The notes under the pieces: generated by a model
Databases searched by the model: none
What the model was told of the DNA's origin: nothing
What the model saw: only the letters and a program-made list of their open reading frames with translations
Shown here: in pieces, positions 16,950-28,501 of the stretch
How positions within the stretch are numbered: the first letter of the stretch is position 1
Layout of the letters: every line of letters starts with the position of its first letter
Made by a program: the position numbers and the translations under genes
Assembly (NCBI RefSeq): GCF_014193675.1
Contig: NZ_BLXZ01000003.1
Span: 434,001 to 498,000 of the forward strand
Reading direction: 5' to 3'
Source: Geomonas limicola
GTDB taxonomy: Bacteria > Desulfobacterota > Desulfuromonadia > Geobacterales > Geobacteraceae
Length of the DNA: 64,000 nt

Positions 16950-18080
16950 TCAGGAGAGGTTCTTCTTGAAACGGGCTATGGCGAGGGTGAGGATGACGAC
17001 GCCGATGATGCTCAAGGCCAACAGCTGGGGCCAGAGGATCTCCAGCCCCACTCCCTTCTGGAAGATGGACCGGATGATCACCAGGAAAAAGCGCATCGGG
17101 TTCAGGTAGGTGAGCCACTGCACCGGCTCGGGCATGCTCTCGATGGGAAAGGCAAACCCGGAAAGGAGCATCGCCGGGAAAATCACGAAGAAGGCGCTCA
17201 TCATCGCCTGCTGCTGGGTCCGACTGATGGTGGAGATGAGCAGACCGATCCCCAGGGAACTCATCAGGAAGACGGCGGTGGAACCGAAGAGGAGCATAAG
17301 GCTCCCGCGCAACGGCACCTCGAACCAGAAAACGGCCACCAGGGAGACCAGCGCCACGTTGATGAAGCCGATCAACACGAAGGGGACGGTCTTCCCCAGG
17401 ATGAACTCTCCCTTGCCGATGGGGGTCACGATCACCTGCTCGATGGTCCCGATCTCCTTCTCGCGCACCACGGCCATGCTGGAGAGGAGCATGGTGATGA
17501 TGAAGACGATGTTGGTGATGACGGCGGGAACGAAGTAGTTGCGGCTCTCCAGGTTCTCGTTGTACCAGGCGCGGCTCGCCAGCTCGACGCCGTGCACCGG
17601 TAGCGACCGCCCGGCGGCACGCTGCACGGCGGCCAGCTGGAGCTGGCTTCCGTACCCGTTCGCGATGCGCACCGCATAGTTGAGGACGATCCCCGCGGTG
17701 TTCGAGTCGGTGCCGTCCAGGATGAGCTGGACGGTGGCGCCGCGGCCACCGATAAGCCCTGCCCCGAAGCCGTGGTTCATGCGCAAAAGGGCCTTCACCT
17801 CGCCGCGGTCGATGAGCTCGCGCGCCCGCGCCTCGTCGCTTACCCGTTCGGTAAGCTCGAAGTAGCCGGATTGAAGGAAGCGGTCGGCGAGCTCGCGGCT
17901 CTGGCTGGAGTTGTCCAGGTCGTAGATGGCGGTGGCCACGTGGCGCACGTCGGTGTTGACCGCATAGCCGAAGATGATGGTCTGCACCGCCGGGATGATG
18001 AACACCACAAAGCGCATGCGCGGGTCGCGCAACACCTGGATGAACTCCTTGATCAGCATGGCCTTGAGACGCTCGTACAA
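16950..18080 (-). CDS. ABC-2 type permease, YbhR/YbhS-like (second permease)
   Basis: This 376-residue inner-membrane protein follows the DrrB/YbhR plan: one N-terminal TM (about residues 21-43), a periplasmic domain of ~150 residues, then five C-terminal TMs from about residue 178. The motifs AVVREKEIGTIEQVIVTPI and PIESMPEPVQWLTYLNPMRF are typical of the family. The start is a TTG at 18080 with GAGGT five bases upstream. It is the last gene of the seven-gene exporter operon and is paralogous to the preceding gene, 78 nt away. Confidence 0.9.
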   Translation of the reverse strand: MYERLKAMLIKEFIQVLRDPRMRFVVFIIPAVQTIIFGYAVNTDVRHVATAIYDLDNSSQSRELADRFLQSGYFELTERVSDEARARELIDRGEVKALLRMNHGFGAGLIGGRGATVQLILDGTDSNTAGIVLNYAVRIANGYGSQLQLAAVQRAAGRSLPVHGVELASRAWYNENLESRNYFVPAVITNIVFIITMLLSSMAVVREKEIGTIEQVIVTPIGKGEFILGKTVPFVLIGFINVALVSLVAVFWFEVPLRGSLMLLFGSTAVFLMSSLGIGLLISTISRTQQQAMMSAFFVIFPAMLLSGFAFPIESMPEPVQWLTYLNPMRFFLVIIRSIFQKGVGLEILWPQLLALSIIGVVILTLAIARFKKNLS

Positions 18081-18158
18081 AAGGTACCTCGGTGCTAGCT
18101 GGGACGGTTGAGGACTTCATGGATCAAAGGGACGCAAAGGGACCCAAGCCCCCCTCCC

Positions 18159-19292
18159 CTAGACGATCTTCTTTTTGAACTTCAGGTGCGACAGGGCCAG
18201 GATCAGGACGGCGAAACCGGCCAGGAACAGGGTCTCGCCGTACAGGTGCCCAAGCCCCAACCCCTTGAGGTAGATCCCCCGCAATAACACCACGAAGTAG
18301 CGCGCCGTGACGATGTGGGTGAAGACCTGGATCGGATAGGGCATGTTCGCTATGGGGAAAACGAAGCCGGACAGCAGGAAGGCCGGGAGCATGGTGGCCA
18401 CCAGGGCGATCTGGCTCGCCAGGAACTGGCTCTTGGTGACGATGCTGATCAGCATCCCAAGCGATAGCGCACCGACCATGAAGATGGAGGAACTCGCGAA
18501 GACGAGCCAGAGCTCGCCGCGCATCGGGATGTGGAAGACGAACTCGGCCACCAACACCGAGAGGACCAGGTCGAACATCCCGATGGCGAAGTAGGGGATC
18601 AGCTTCCCCAGGATCAGCTCGCCGCCGGTCACCGGGGTGGCGATCAGCTGCTCCATGGTCCCCACCTCCCACTCGCGGGCGAAGGTGAGCGAGGTCAAAA
18701 GGGCCGCAATCACCATCATCACGATGGCAATGAGCCCGGGGAAGATGTAGTTGCGCGACTCCATGTCGGTGTTGAACCAGACCCGCGGCTCGACCTTGAG
18801 CAGGGCGCCGCTGACCGGAAGCCCCAGGCGGCTCGCGGCTGCCACGGTCACCTGCTGGCTGTACCCACCCACCACCGCCTCGGCGTACCCCAGGGCGAAG
18901 GAGGCGACGTTGGAGTCGGAGCCGTCCAGAATCGCCTGCACCGCGACGGCACGCCCGGCGGCCACCTTGCCCGCGAAATCGACGGGGATCACCAGGGCGA
19001 TCTCGGCCCGGCGCGAGGCGATGGAACGCTCCACCTCGCGGTAGTCGGACACCGCCGGGAGCATGGTGAAGTAGCGCGAAGCCTTGAAGGCGTCCACCAG
19101 GGTGCGGCTTTGCGGCGTGGCGCTCTGGTCCCAGACCACCAAGGGCACCCGGTCCACGTCGAGGGTGAGCGCGTAGCCGAAGAGAAAGAGCATGAGCACC
19201 GGGATGGCGATGCCGATCCCCAGGCTCCTCCAGTCGCGCAGCACGTGGAGGAACTCCTTGTGCGCTATGGCGCGGACGCGCTTGAGCTTCAC
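18159..19292 (-). CDS. ABC-2 type permease, YbhS/YbhR-like (first permease)
   Basis: This 377-residue permease has the same topology as its downstream paralogue: TM1 at about 24-45, a periplasmic domain, and five C-terminal TMs. The hallmark segments are FAREWEVGTMEQLIATPVTG and FPIANMPYPIQVFTHIVTARYF. Its ATG overlaps the stop of the upstream receiver-kinase gene by 4 nt (ATGA), so the transporter and kinase are translationally coupled. It is predicted to form a heterodimeric exporter with the next gene. Confidence 0.92.
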   Translation of the reverse strand: MKLKRVRAIAHKEFLHVLRDWRSLGIGIAIPVLMLFLFGYALTLDVDRVPLVVWDQSATPQSRTLVDAFKASRYFTMLPAVSDYREVERSIASRRAEIALVIPVDFAGKVAAGRAVAVQAILDGSDSNVASFALGYAEAVVGGYSQQVTVAAASRLGLPVSGALLKVEPRVWFNTDMESRNYIFPGLIAIVMMVIAALLTSLTFAREWEVGTMEQLIATPVTGGELILGKLIPYFAIGMFDLVLSVLVAEFVFHIPMRGELWLVFASSSIFMVGALSLGMLISIVTKSQFLASQIALVATMLPAFLLSGFVFPIANMPYPIQVFTHIVTARYFVVLLRGIYLKGLGLGHLYGETLFLAGFAVLILALSHLKFKKKIV

Positions 19293-20409
19293 GGGGCCAC
19301 CTTGAGGCCGGCCGGGACCCTCAGGGGGAACTCGACCCGGAAGATGGAACCGCCGCCCGGGCGGGGTTCGGCCCAGATCTTACCCCCCAGGAGCTCGGTG
19401 ATGCGCCGGGCGATCCCGAGGCCGAGCCCCAACCCCGGGAAGGGGCGGGTCACCGAACCGTCGGACTGGGTGAAGTCGAGGAAGATGCGCTCGAGGTCCT
19501 CGGGGGCGATGCCGACACCGGTGTCGAGGACCGAGAAGCAGAGCTGCTGCTCGGGATTTCCCTCCCGGCACGCCACCTCGAGGGCCACCTCCCCCTTTTG
19601 GGTGAACTTGAGGGCGTTGCCGAGCACCATGGTAAGGAGCCGGCGCAAAAGCCCCTGGTCCGATTCGATGGCCGCGGGGAGTCCCGGTTCCAGGGTGAGC
19701 CGCAGGTCGAGCCCCTTCCCCGCCGCCACCGGCTCCAGCTCCCCCAGCACCGCGTCAAGAAACGGCTTCAGGGTGAAGGGGACGCTCTCCACGTTGGTCC
19801 CCTCCCCTTCCAGGCGGCTCGTCTCGATCAGGTCCTCGATGATCCCCAAAAGCTTGAGTGCCGCCTTCTGCACCAGGGAGAGGTACTTGCGCTTGTCGTC
19901 GTCCTCCTCGGAGGTGAGCACCAGGTCGGTCATCCCCAGGATCGGGGTGAGCGGGGTGCGCAGCTCGTGGCTGATGGCGCGCAGGAACTCCTTCTTGGCC
20001 CGGTCGGCGGCGCTGGAGAGGGACTCCAGGAGGTCGCGGTAGCGTTTGAGCTCGAGGTGGTTTCTGACCCGGGCCCTCACGATGTGCGGCGAGATCGGCT
20101 TGGTGACGTAGTCGATGGCGCCGAGCTCCAGGCCGCGGATCTCGTCCTCCTCCTGGCACATGGCGGTCACGAAGATGATCGGGATGTCCCGGGTCGCGGG
20201 GTCCCCCTTCAGGACGGCACAGAGCTGGTAGCCGTCCATCCCGGGCATCATGACGTCCAAAAGGATCAGGTCCGGCTTGTCGGCACGGATCAGCTCGAGC
20301 GCCTCGGCGCCGCTGGTGGCGAAGACCATCTCGTAGTCGTCCCCAAGGCTCTCGCTCAAGAGCTCGATGTTGGTGGGGTTGTCGTCGACGATCATCACGG
20401 TCTGGCGCT

Positions 20410-20413
<4 letters not shown>
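19289..20413 (-). CDS. Receiver-histidine kinase (REC-HisKA-HATPase)
   Basis: This 374-residue soluble protein has an N-terminal receiver domain (residues ~5-120; acidic pair D10/D11, phosphoacceptor D53 in [12 protein letters not shown]105) followed by HisKA with H149 in [10 protein letters not shown] and a HATPase_c domain (N box near GNALKFTQ, then DTGVGIAP and [11 protein letters not shown]). It has no sensor or TM segment. Its start overlaps the stop of the hybrid kinase upstream by 4 nt, and its stop overlaps the ABC-2 permease start by 4 nt. The intact receiver may accept phosphate from the neighbouring hybrid kinase. Confidence 0.93.
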
Positions 20414-23568
<3,155 letters not shown>

Positions 23569-23670
23569 CGGGTCACCAGCGCAAGAGCGTAAGGGTAAGA
23601 AGCCGTAAGGGCGCGCTCGGCGCCCCCTCAAACGTATCGGTCTCACAGCGGAAAACTGAACCGGCACCTT

Positions 23671-24630
23671 TCAGCCGGTGCGGGCCTCCATGAAGGAGAC
23701 GAAGAGGTCCTCGAGCGACGGGGCGATCCTCTCCAGGTGGACCTCCAGGTCGGGAAGCGCCTCCCTGAGGGCCGGGATGAGCGTCTCGGCCCGGTCCACG
23801 GTGAGGTGCAGGCCGGCACCGAAGAGGGTCGCCTGGCGCACCCCGGGGAGCGCCTCCACCCGCTTGAGCACCTCGAAGGGGCGCTCGCACTCAAGTGCCA
23901 CGATCTCCCCCGGAAAGCCCTTTTTCAGCTCCGCCGGGCTCCCCAGGGCGATCAGTTCGCCGCCGAAGATGAAGCCGAGCCGGTCGCAGCACTCGGCCTC
24001 CTCGAGGTAGTGGGTGGTGACGAAGATGGTGACCCCGGCGCCGGCCAGGCGGTAGATGAGCTCCCAGAAGCTGCGCCGGGAGACCGGGTCCACCCCGGAG
24101 GTCGGTTCGTCGAGAAAGACGATGGGGGGCTCGTGCAGGATGGCGCACCCCAGGGCAAGGCGCTGCTTCCAGCCGCCGGAGAGGGTAGCGGTGCGGGCGC
24201 CGCGCCTGTCGGCGAGCCCGGCCATCTCGATGACCCACTCCTTGCGTTCGCGCTTCTTCGCCCCGGGAATCCTATAGATGCCGCTGTAGAAGTCGATGTT
24301 CTCCTCGACGGTCAGGTCCTCGTAGAGGGAGAACTTCTGGCTCATGTACCCGATCTGTTTCTTGATCTGCTCGGACTGGCTCGCGATGTCGAAGCCGGCC
24401 ACGCTTCCGGATCCCGAAGTGGGGGGGAGGATGCCGCAGAGCATGCGGATGGTGGTGGACTTCCCGGCGCCGTTGGGGCCCAGGAAGCCGAAGATCTCGC
24501 CCCGGGTCACCTCGAGGCTCACCCGGTTTACCGCGGTGAAGTCGCCGAAGCGGCGGGTGAGTTCGCGCAGCACGACGGCCGGGGGGAGGGGCGGTGCGGT
24601 TGCGGCGGCCTGGGGTTGTGGTTCGGGCAT
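23671..24630 (-). CDS. ABC exporter ATPase, equivalent to the C-terminal half of YbhF
   Basis: This 319-residue nucleotide-binding protein has Walker A GPNGAGKST, a Q-loop YMSQKFSLYEDLTV, the signature LSGGWKQRLALG, Walker B IVFLDEPTSGVDP and H-loop VTTHYLEEAE. The region after the ATPase core resembles the regulatory tail of DrrA/YbhF subunits. In E. coli the two ATPase domains of YbhF are fused, while here they are separate adjacent genes, 95 nt apart. It should pair with the product of the preceding gene to drive the two ABC-2 permeases. Confidence 0.93.
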   Translation of the reverse strand: MPEPQPQAAATAPPLPPAVVLRELTRRFGDFTAVNRVSLEVTRGEIFGFLGPNGAGKSTTIRMLCGILPPTSGSGSVAGFDIASQSEQIKKQIGYMSQKFSLYEDLTVEENIDFYSGIYRIPGAKKRERKEWVIEMAGLADRRGARTATLSGGWKQRLALGCAILHEPPIVFLDEPTSGVDPVSRRSFWELIYRLAGAGVTIFVTTHYLEEAECCDRLGFIFGGELIALGSPAELKKGFPGEIVALECERPFEVLKRVEALPGVRQATLFGAGLHLTVDRAETLIPALREALPDLEVHLERIAPSLEDLFVSFMEARTG

Positions 24631-24725
24631 GGGTGGGCTCTTTCGAGAAGAATTGACGATTGATGATTGACGATTGACGATTGACGGTTATACCCGCCGG
24701 TACTCGGCTGATAGAGGGCGGCGCT

Positions 24726-25652
24726 TCAGCCCTGCTCGCGCAACAGGGAGACCAGGAGGTCTTCCAGGGTCGGCTGCACGGGGCGCACGGCGACCTCGAG
24801 TCCCTGGGCCTCGAGCACCGAGCGGGCCCTGGCTTCGGCCTCCTGCGGGTCCGGGGCGAAGAGGTGCAGGCGCTCCCCGAAGAGGACCACCGAGCCGCCG
24901 GGGAAGGCGCCGCTCAAGGCACGCACGGCGTGGCGGGGATCCGCGGTGGCGAGTTCCAGCACCCCCCCCTTCAGTATGCCGCGCAGGTTTTTAGGCGTGT
25001 CGCAGGCCAAGAGCCTGCCGCGGTGCATGAGACCCACCCGCCCGCAGCGCTCGGCCTCGTCGAGGTAGGCGGTGGCCACGAAGACGGTGACCCCTTCGGC
25101 CAAAAGCCCGTAGAGGATGCGCCAGAAATCGCGCCGGGAGACCGGATCCACCCCGTTGGTCGGCTCGTCCAGGAAGAGGACCCGGGGGCGGTGCACCAGG
25201 GCGCAGGCCAGGCCCAGCTTCTGCTTCATGCCGCCGGAGAGCTTGCCGGCGGGGCGGTCTTTAAAGGGGGTGAGCTTTCCGAACTCGAGGAGCTCCGCGA
25301 TGCGCGCCTCGCGCCCCCGGCGCGGGATCATCTGGATGTCCGCGTAGAAGCGGAGGTTCTCCTGGACGGTGAGGTCCGGGTAGAGCCCGAAGCGCTGGCT
25401 CATGTAGCCGAGCTGCGAGCGCACCCCTTCGCCGGCCCGGCGCATGTCCTCCCCCAGCACGAAGACCTCGCCGGCCGTGGGGTCCATGATCCCGGTGAGC
25501 ATGCGCAGCGTGGTGCTCTTCCCCGCGCCGTCGGAGCCGACCAGACCGAAGAGCTCGCCCGCGGGGATGGCAAGGCTCAGCTCGTCGACGGCGGCGAGCT
25601 CGCCGAAGCGCTTGGAAAGCTTCTCGGTGCGGATCGCGGGGGTCTCAGGCAC
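24726..25652 (-). CDS. ABC exporter ATPase, equivalent to the N-terminal half of YbhF
   Basis: This 308-residue ATPase has Walker A GSDGAGKST (Asp in the position where most ABC proteins have Asn, as in the N-terminal domain of YbhF), Q-loop YMSQRFGLYPDLTV, signature LSGGMKQKLGLA, Walker B VLFLDEPTNGVDP and an H-loop in which the usual His is replaced (ATAYLDEAE). The missing H-loop His suggests a degenerate, possibly non-hydrolytic site in the heterodimer. The gene starts 39 nt after the adaptor gene ends. Confidence 0.92.
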   Translation of the reverse strand: MPETPAIRTEKLSKRFGELAAVDELSLAIPAGELFGLVGSDGAGKSTTLRMLTGIMDPTAGEVFVLGEDMRRAGEGVRSQLGYMSQRFGLYPDLTVQENLRFYADIQMIPRRGREARIAELLEFGKLTPFKDRPAGKLSGGMKQKLGLACALVHRPRVLFLDEPTNGVDPVSRRDFWRILYGLLAEGVTVFVATAYLDEAERCGRVGLMHRGRLLACDTPKNLRGILKGGVLELATADPRHAVRALSGAFPGGSVVLFGERLHLFAPDPQEAEARARSVLEAQGLEVAVRPVQPTLEDLLVSLLREQG

Positions 25653-25691
25653 GAGAGTCCCCCGCCGGTCGCGCTGCGCAGTGCTGCCGGG

Positions 25692-26696
25692 TCACCGGGG
25701 CGCCCCCGTCTGGATCTCGGCATCGGCGGGCATCCCGGGCTTCAGCTCGAGCCCGGGGTTTGCCAGGGTGACCTTTATCCGGTAGACGAGCTTCACCCGC
25801 TCCTTCTCGGTCTGCACGCTCTTCGGGGTGAACTCCGCTTCGCTGGAGATGAAGCTCACCTTGCCGGGGTAGAACTTCCCGGGATGGCTGTCGGTTGAGA
25901 CCCGCACCGCCTGGCCGAGCTTCACCCGGCCCAGCTGGTTTTCCGGGATGTACCCCTTGAGCCAGCACTGGGAGGTGTCCCCCAGGGTGACGACCGGGGT
26001 CCCCGCCGCCACCTGCTCGCCCGGCTCGATGGACTTGGAGAGGACCACCCCGGCAATCGGTGCGCGCAGGGTCGCCCAGTCCACGCGCTCCTGGGCACTC
26101 GCCACCCGGGCGCGGGCTGCCGCGACCCGGGCCTGGGCCTGGTCGATCTGCTCGCGGCGCGCCCCCTTGCGCACCAGGGCGAGCGCCTCGCGTCGTTCCC
26201 GGACGCTGGCCGCCGCCGCAGCGCTGGCCGCCTGGGCCGCGTCGAGCTCGCGCTTGGGGATCACTTCCTTGGTAAAGAGCGCCTGGTCGCGCTGGTAGTC
26301 GGTGGCAAGCCGGTGCGCCTCGGCCTCGGCACGCGCCAAGAGCGCCTCGCCCTGCGCCACCTCCTCGCGCCGGGAACCCGCCTTCAATTCGGCAAGCGCC
26401 GCGGCAGCCGCGCCCTCTTCCCCCCGGGCCGCCTCGAGGGCCTGGGAGAGTTCCGCGGCGTCGAGCCTCGCGACCAGGTCACCCTGGCGCACCAGGGCCC
26501 CCTCGTCCACCAGGCGCTGGGTCACCCGCCCCGGGACCTGGAAACTCACCTGCACCTCGGTCAGTTCGATGTTGCCGGAGATGCGCAGCACCCCCTCAGG
26601 CGTGCGTGCTCCCCCCTGACGCAGATAGACGATTGCGGCGACTGCGACCGCGACCAGGACTCCCCCAACCACTGCTTTTTTCACGGCGACCTCCAT
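25692..26696 (-). CDS. HlyD-family adaptor, YbhG-like
   Basis: This 334-residue adaptor has a signal-anchor (KKAVVGGVLVAVAVAAIVYL), the lipoyl half-motifs GALVRQGDLVARL and LRAPIAGVVLSKSIEPGE, a long coiled hairpin (about 95-210), and the YbhG-like segments FISSEAEFTPKSVQTEKER and LKPGMPADAEI. It is the first gene of the seven-gene operon. I give the ATG at 26696. A GTG at 26684 with a full GGAGGT four bases upstream is an attractive alternative and fits better with the promoter position, since the ATG would leave almost no leader. Confidence 0.92.
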   Translation of the reverse strand: MEVAVKKAVVGGVLVAVAVAAIVYLRQGGARTPEGVLRISGNIELTEVQVSFQVPGRVTQRLVDEGALVRQGDLVARLDAAELSQALEAARGEEGAAAAALAELKAGSRREEVAQGEALLARAEAEAHRLATDYQRDQALFTKEVIPKRELDAAQAASAAAAASVRERREALALVRKGARREQIDQAQARVAAARARVASAQERVDWATLRAPIAGVVLSKSIEPGEQVAAGTPVVTLGDTSQCWLKGYIPENQLGRVKLGQAVRVSTDSHPGKFYPGKVSFISSEAEFTPKSVQTEKERVKLVYRIKVTLANPGLELKPGMPADAEIQTGAPR

Positions 26697-26706
26697 TTTC
26701 CTCACT

Positions 26707-26735
26707 CTTATAGCACCAGTTCGGCATTTTTGGAA
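26707..26735 (-). promoter_or_regulatory. Predicted promoter of the exporter-kinase operon
   Basis: On the minus strand TTCCAA (26735-26730) and TATAAG (26712-26707) are spaced by 17 nt. The predicted start site is close to 26700, only a few bases from the ATG at 26696, which supports use of the GTG at 26684. The ANTAR gene is divergent from here, so its promoter must lie in the same ~100 bp. Confidence 0.5.
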
Positions 26736-26805
26736 CGCTCTATGCTCTTTAATATGGGCATGCGCCACCAGGCAGCATCATGCCGCAGCGTAAGGGAGGG
26801 AACTT

Positions 26806-27381
26806 ATGAGGAAAACGGTCCTGTGCATACACGACGAAGGGCTCCTCGGGAGCCTAAAAAAGAGGCTGACGGAGCAGGGATGTGCTGAAATAATAGTCCC
26901 CGCCAGCCTCGAGGAGCTCTCCGTCCAGGCCTTGGCGAGTCATCCCGAGGCGATCGTGCTGGAGTACCCGGCAAGCGAGCCGGCGACCGGGACCACCGTG
27001 AAGAGGCTTTGGGACCAGCTGGGGGTCCCGATCGTGCTCCTGGCCGAGAGCAGCGAGATCGAGGCGGTGGAGCGCTGGGGCGAGGGGGTGCTCTCCACCA
27101 TCCTCACCAAGCCGGTGCGCGAGGACGAACTGATGGCGGCTCTCAGGCTCTCGGTCGCCGCGGCGCGCCGCGTCGAAGAGCTCAAGGGGGAGATCAGCTC
27201 CCTCAAGGAGAGCATCGAGACCCGCAAGGTGGTCGAGAAGGCCAAGGGGCGCCTCATGGAGCGCGACCGGCTCAGCGAGGCGGAGGCCTTCCGCCGGATG
27301 CAGCGGCTCGCCATGGACCGCCGGATCTCCATGCGCCAGCTGGCCGAGGCGATCCTCCTGACCGACCGGATCGGCGGTTGA
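26806..27381 (+). CDS. ANTAR-domain response regulator with altered receiver
   Basis: This 191-residue protein has a receiver-like domain (about 1-115), a short coiled coil (about 118-140) and a C-terminal ANTAR domain (about 130-186, KAKGRLMERDRLSEAEAF, then RMQRLAMDRRISMRQLAEAI). ANTAR proteins bind paired hexaloop RNA hairpins and prevent transcription termination. The receiver keeps D10/E11 and K102 but has Glu53 where the phosphorylated Asp normally sits. It is divergent from the exporter operon and ends 25 nt before the promoter of the manganese riboswitch. The RNA target is unknown. Confidence 0.92.
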   Translation: MRKTVLCIHDEGLLGSLKKRLTEQGCAEIIVPASLEELSVQALASHPEAIVLEYPASEPATGTTVKRLWDQLGVPIVLLAESSEIEAVERWGEGVLSTILTKPVREDELMAALRLSVAAARRVEELKGEISSLKESIETRKVVEKAKGRLMERDRLSEAEAFRRMQRLAMDRRISMRQLAEAILLTDRIGG

Positions 27382-27406
27382 AGCGGGGTGACCGGAAAAT
27401 AAGCAG

Positions 27407-27435
27407 TTGACAGAAGGGAGACGAGTCCTTATATT
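27407..27435 (+). promoter_or_regulatory. Sigma-70 promoter for the manganese riboswitch / htpX / terC transcript
   Basis: TTGACA (27407-27412) and TATATT (27430-27435) are separated by exactly 17 nt, close to the perfect consensus. Transcription would start at about 27442, immediately before the first conserved riboswitch nucleotides. Confidence 0.85.
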
Positions 27436-27442
27436 TCCAAGC

Positions 27443-27594
27443 ATGTAGAGGGGAGTAGCTATCGGCTTTCAGGAGCCGACCCGCAGTTCGTCAGGACGGC
27501 CGATGAGGCCCGGACCGCGGGGCATGACGAGAGTCAACGCAAGCAAGACCTTTACCCAGCGCGAAAAGCGCCCGGGTGAAGGTCTTTTTTATTT
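27443..27594 (+). promoter_or_regulatory. yybP-ykoY (manganese) riboswitch with intrinsic terminator
   Basis: The conserved opening AGGGGAGTAGC (27449-27459) and the closing GTCAACGCAAGCAAGACC (about 27533-27550) match the yybP-ykoY aptamer family, which senses Mn2+. Several hairpins lie between them (for example ATCGGC...GCCGAC). The 3' strand of P1 (AAGACCTTTACCC) is reused as the 5' side of a terminator stem pairing with CGGGTGAAGGTCTT, followed by TTTTTTATTT (27545-27594). This mutually exclusive layout is that of an ON switch. Downstream are htpX and a TerC/Alx family exporter, the classic target. Confidence 0.93.
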
Positions 27595-27631
27595 GCCGCG
27601 GGCGATCTAGAATCACCTTAGGAGGTATCAC

Positions 27632-28477
27632 ATGAACCGCTTCAAGACCACCTTGCTTCTTACCTCGCTCACCCTGCTCATGGTTGCCATGGGGAGTGCC
27701 CTGGGCGGCCGCGGGGGGATGTACCTCGCCTTCGTGATGGCCCTCGGGATGAACGTCTTTTCCTACTGGTTCTCGGACAAGATCGTCCTGAACATGTACG
27801 GGGCGCAGGAGATCGGGGAACAGGACCACCCTGCGTTTTACGGGATGATCCGGCGCCTGGCGATCCAGGCCCAGCTCCCGATGCCCAAGGTCTACATCAT
27901 CCCCTCCGAGAGCCCCAACGCCTTCGCCACCGGCCGTAACCCGGAACATGCCGCGGTGGCAGCCACCGAGGGGATCCTGCGCATCCTGACCCCGGAAGAG
28001 CTCGAGGGGGTCATGGCGCACGAACTGGGGCACGTCATGAACCGGGACATCCTCATCTCCACCATCGCCGCGACCATCGCGGGGGCGATCTCGATGCTCG
28101 GCAACATGCTGCAGTGGGCCGCCATCTTCGGCAACCGCAGCTCGGACGACGAGGAAGGGGGCGGGCTTTTGGGCGGGCTCGCCATGGCCATCATCGCACC
28201 GATCGCCGCGATGCTGATCCAGCTTGCGGTCTCCCGTTCCCGCGAGTTCCTGGCCGACGAGACCGGGGCCCGGATCTGCGGCCGCCCGCTCGCCCTGGCG
28301 AACGCCCTGAGAAAGCTGCACAGCGCCTCGCAGCTGCTCCCGATGCAGGAGGCACGGCCGGCCACGGCGCACCTTTTCATCGTGAACCCGCTCACGGCAG
28401 GGGGGCTCATGCAGCTCTTCTCGACCCATCCCCCGATGGAGGAGCGTATCGCGCGCCTCGAGCAGATGGCCCGCTGA
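27632..28477 (+). CDS. htpX: Membrane zinc metalloprotease HtpX
   Basis: HtpX is an inner-membrane M48 protease that degrades misfolded membrane proteins. The 281 residues contain two N-terminal TMs (about 7-27 and 29-49), the zinc motif HELGH (about residue 131) with a distal Glu in SREFLADE, and two more hydrophobic stretches after the active site. The ATG has AGGAGGT five bases upstream. It is the first gene behind the manganese riboswitch and is followed 24 nt later by terC, so both should respond to Mn2+. Confidence 0.95.
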   Translation: MNRFKTTLLLTSLTLLMVAMGSALGGRGGMYLAFVMALGMNVFSYWFSDKIVLNMYGAQEIGEQDHPAFYGMIRRLAIQAQLPMPKVYIIPSESPNAFATGRNPEHAAVAATEGILRILTPEELEGVMAHELGHVMNRDILISTIAATIAGAISMLGNMLQWAAIFGNRSSDDEEGGGLLGGLAMAIIAPIAAMLIQLAVSRSREFLADETGARICGRPLALANALRKLHSASQLLPMQEARPATAHLFIVNPLTAGGLMQLFSTHPPMEERIARLEQMAR

Positions 28478-28501
28478 CCCGGGACCGAAGGGAGCACGCC
28501 G

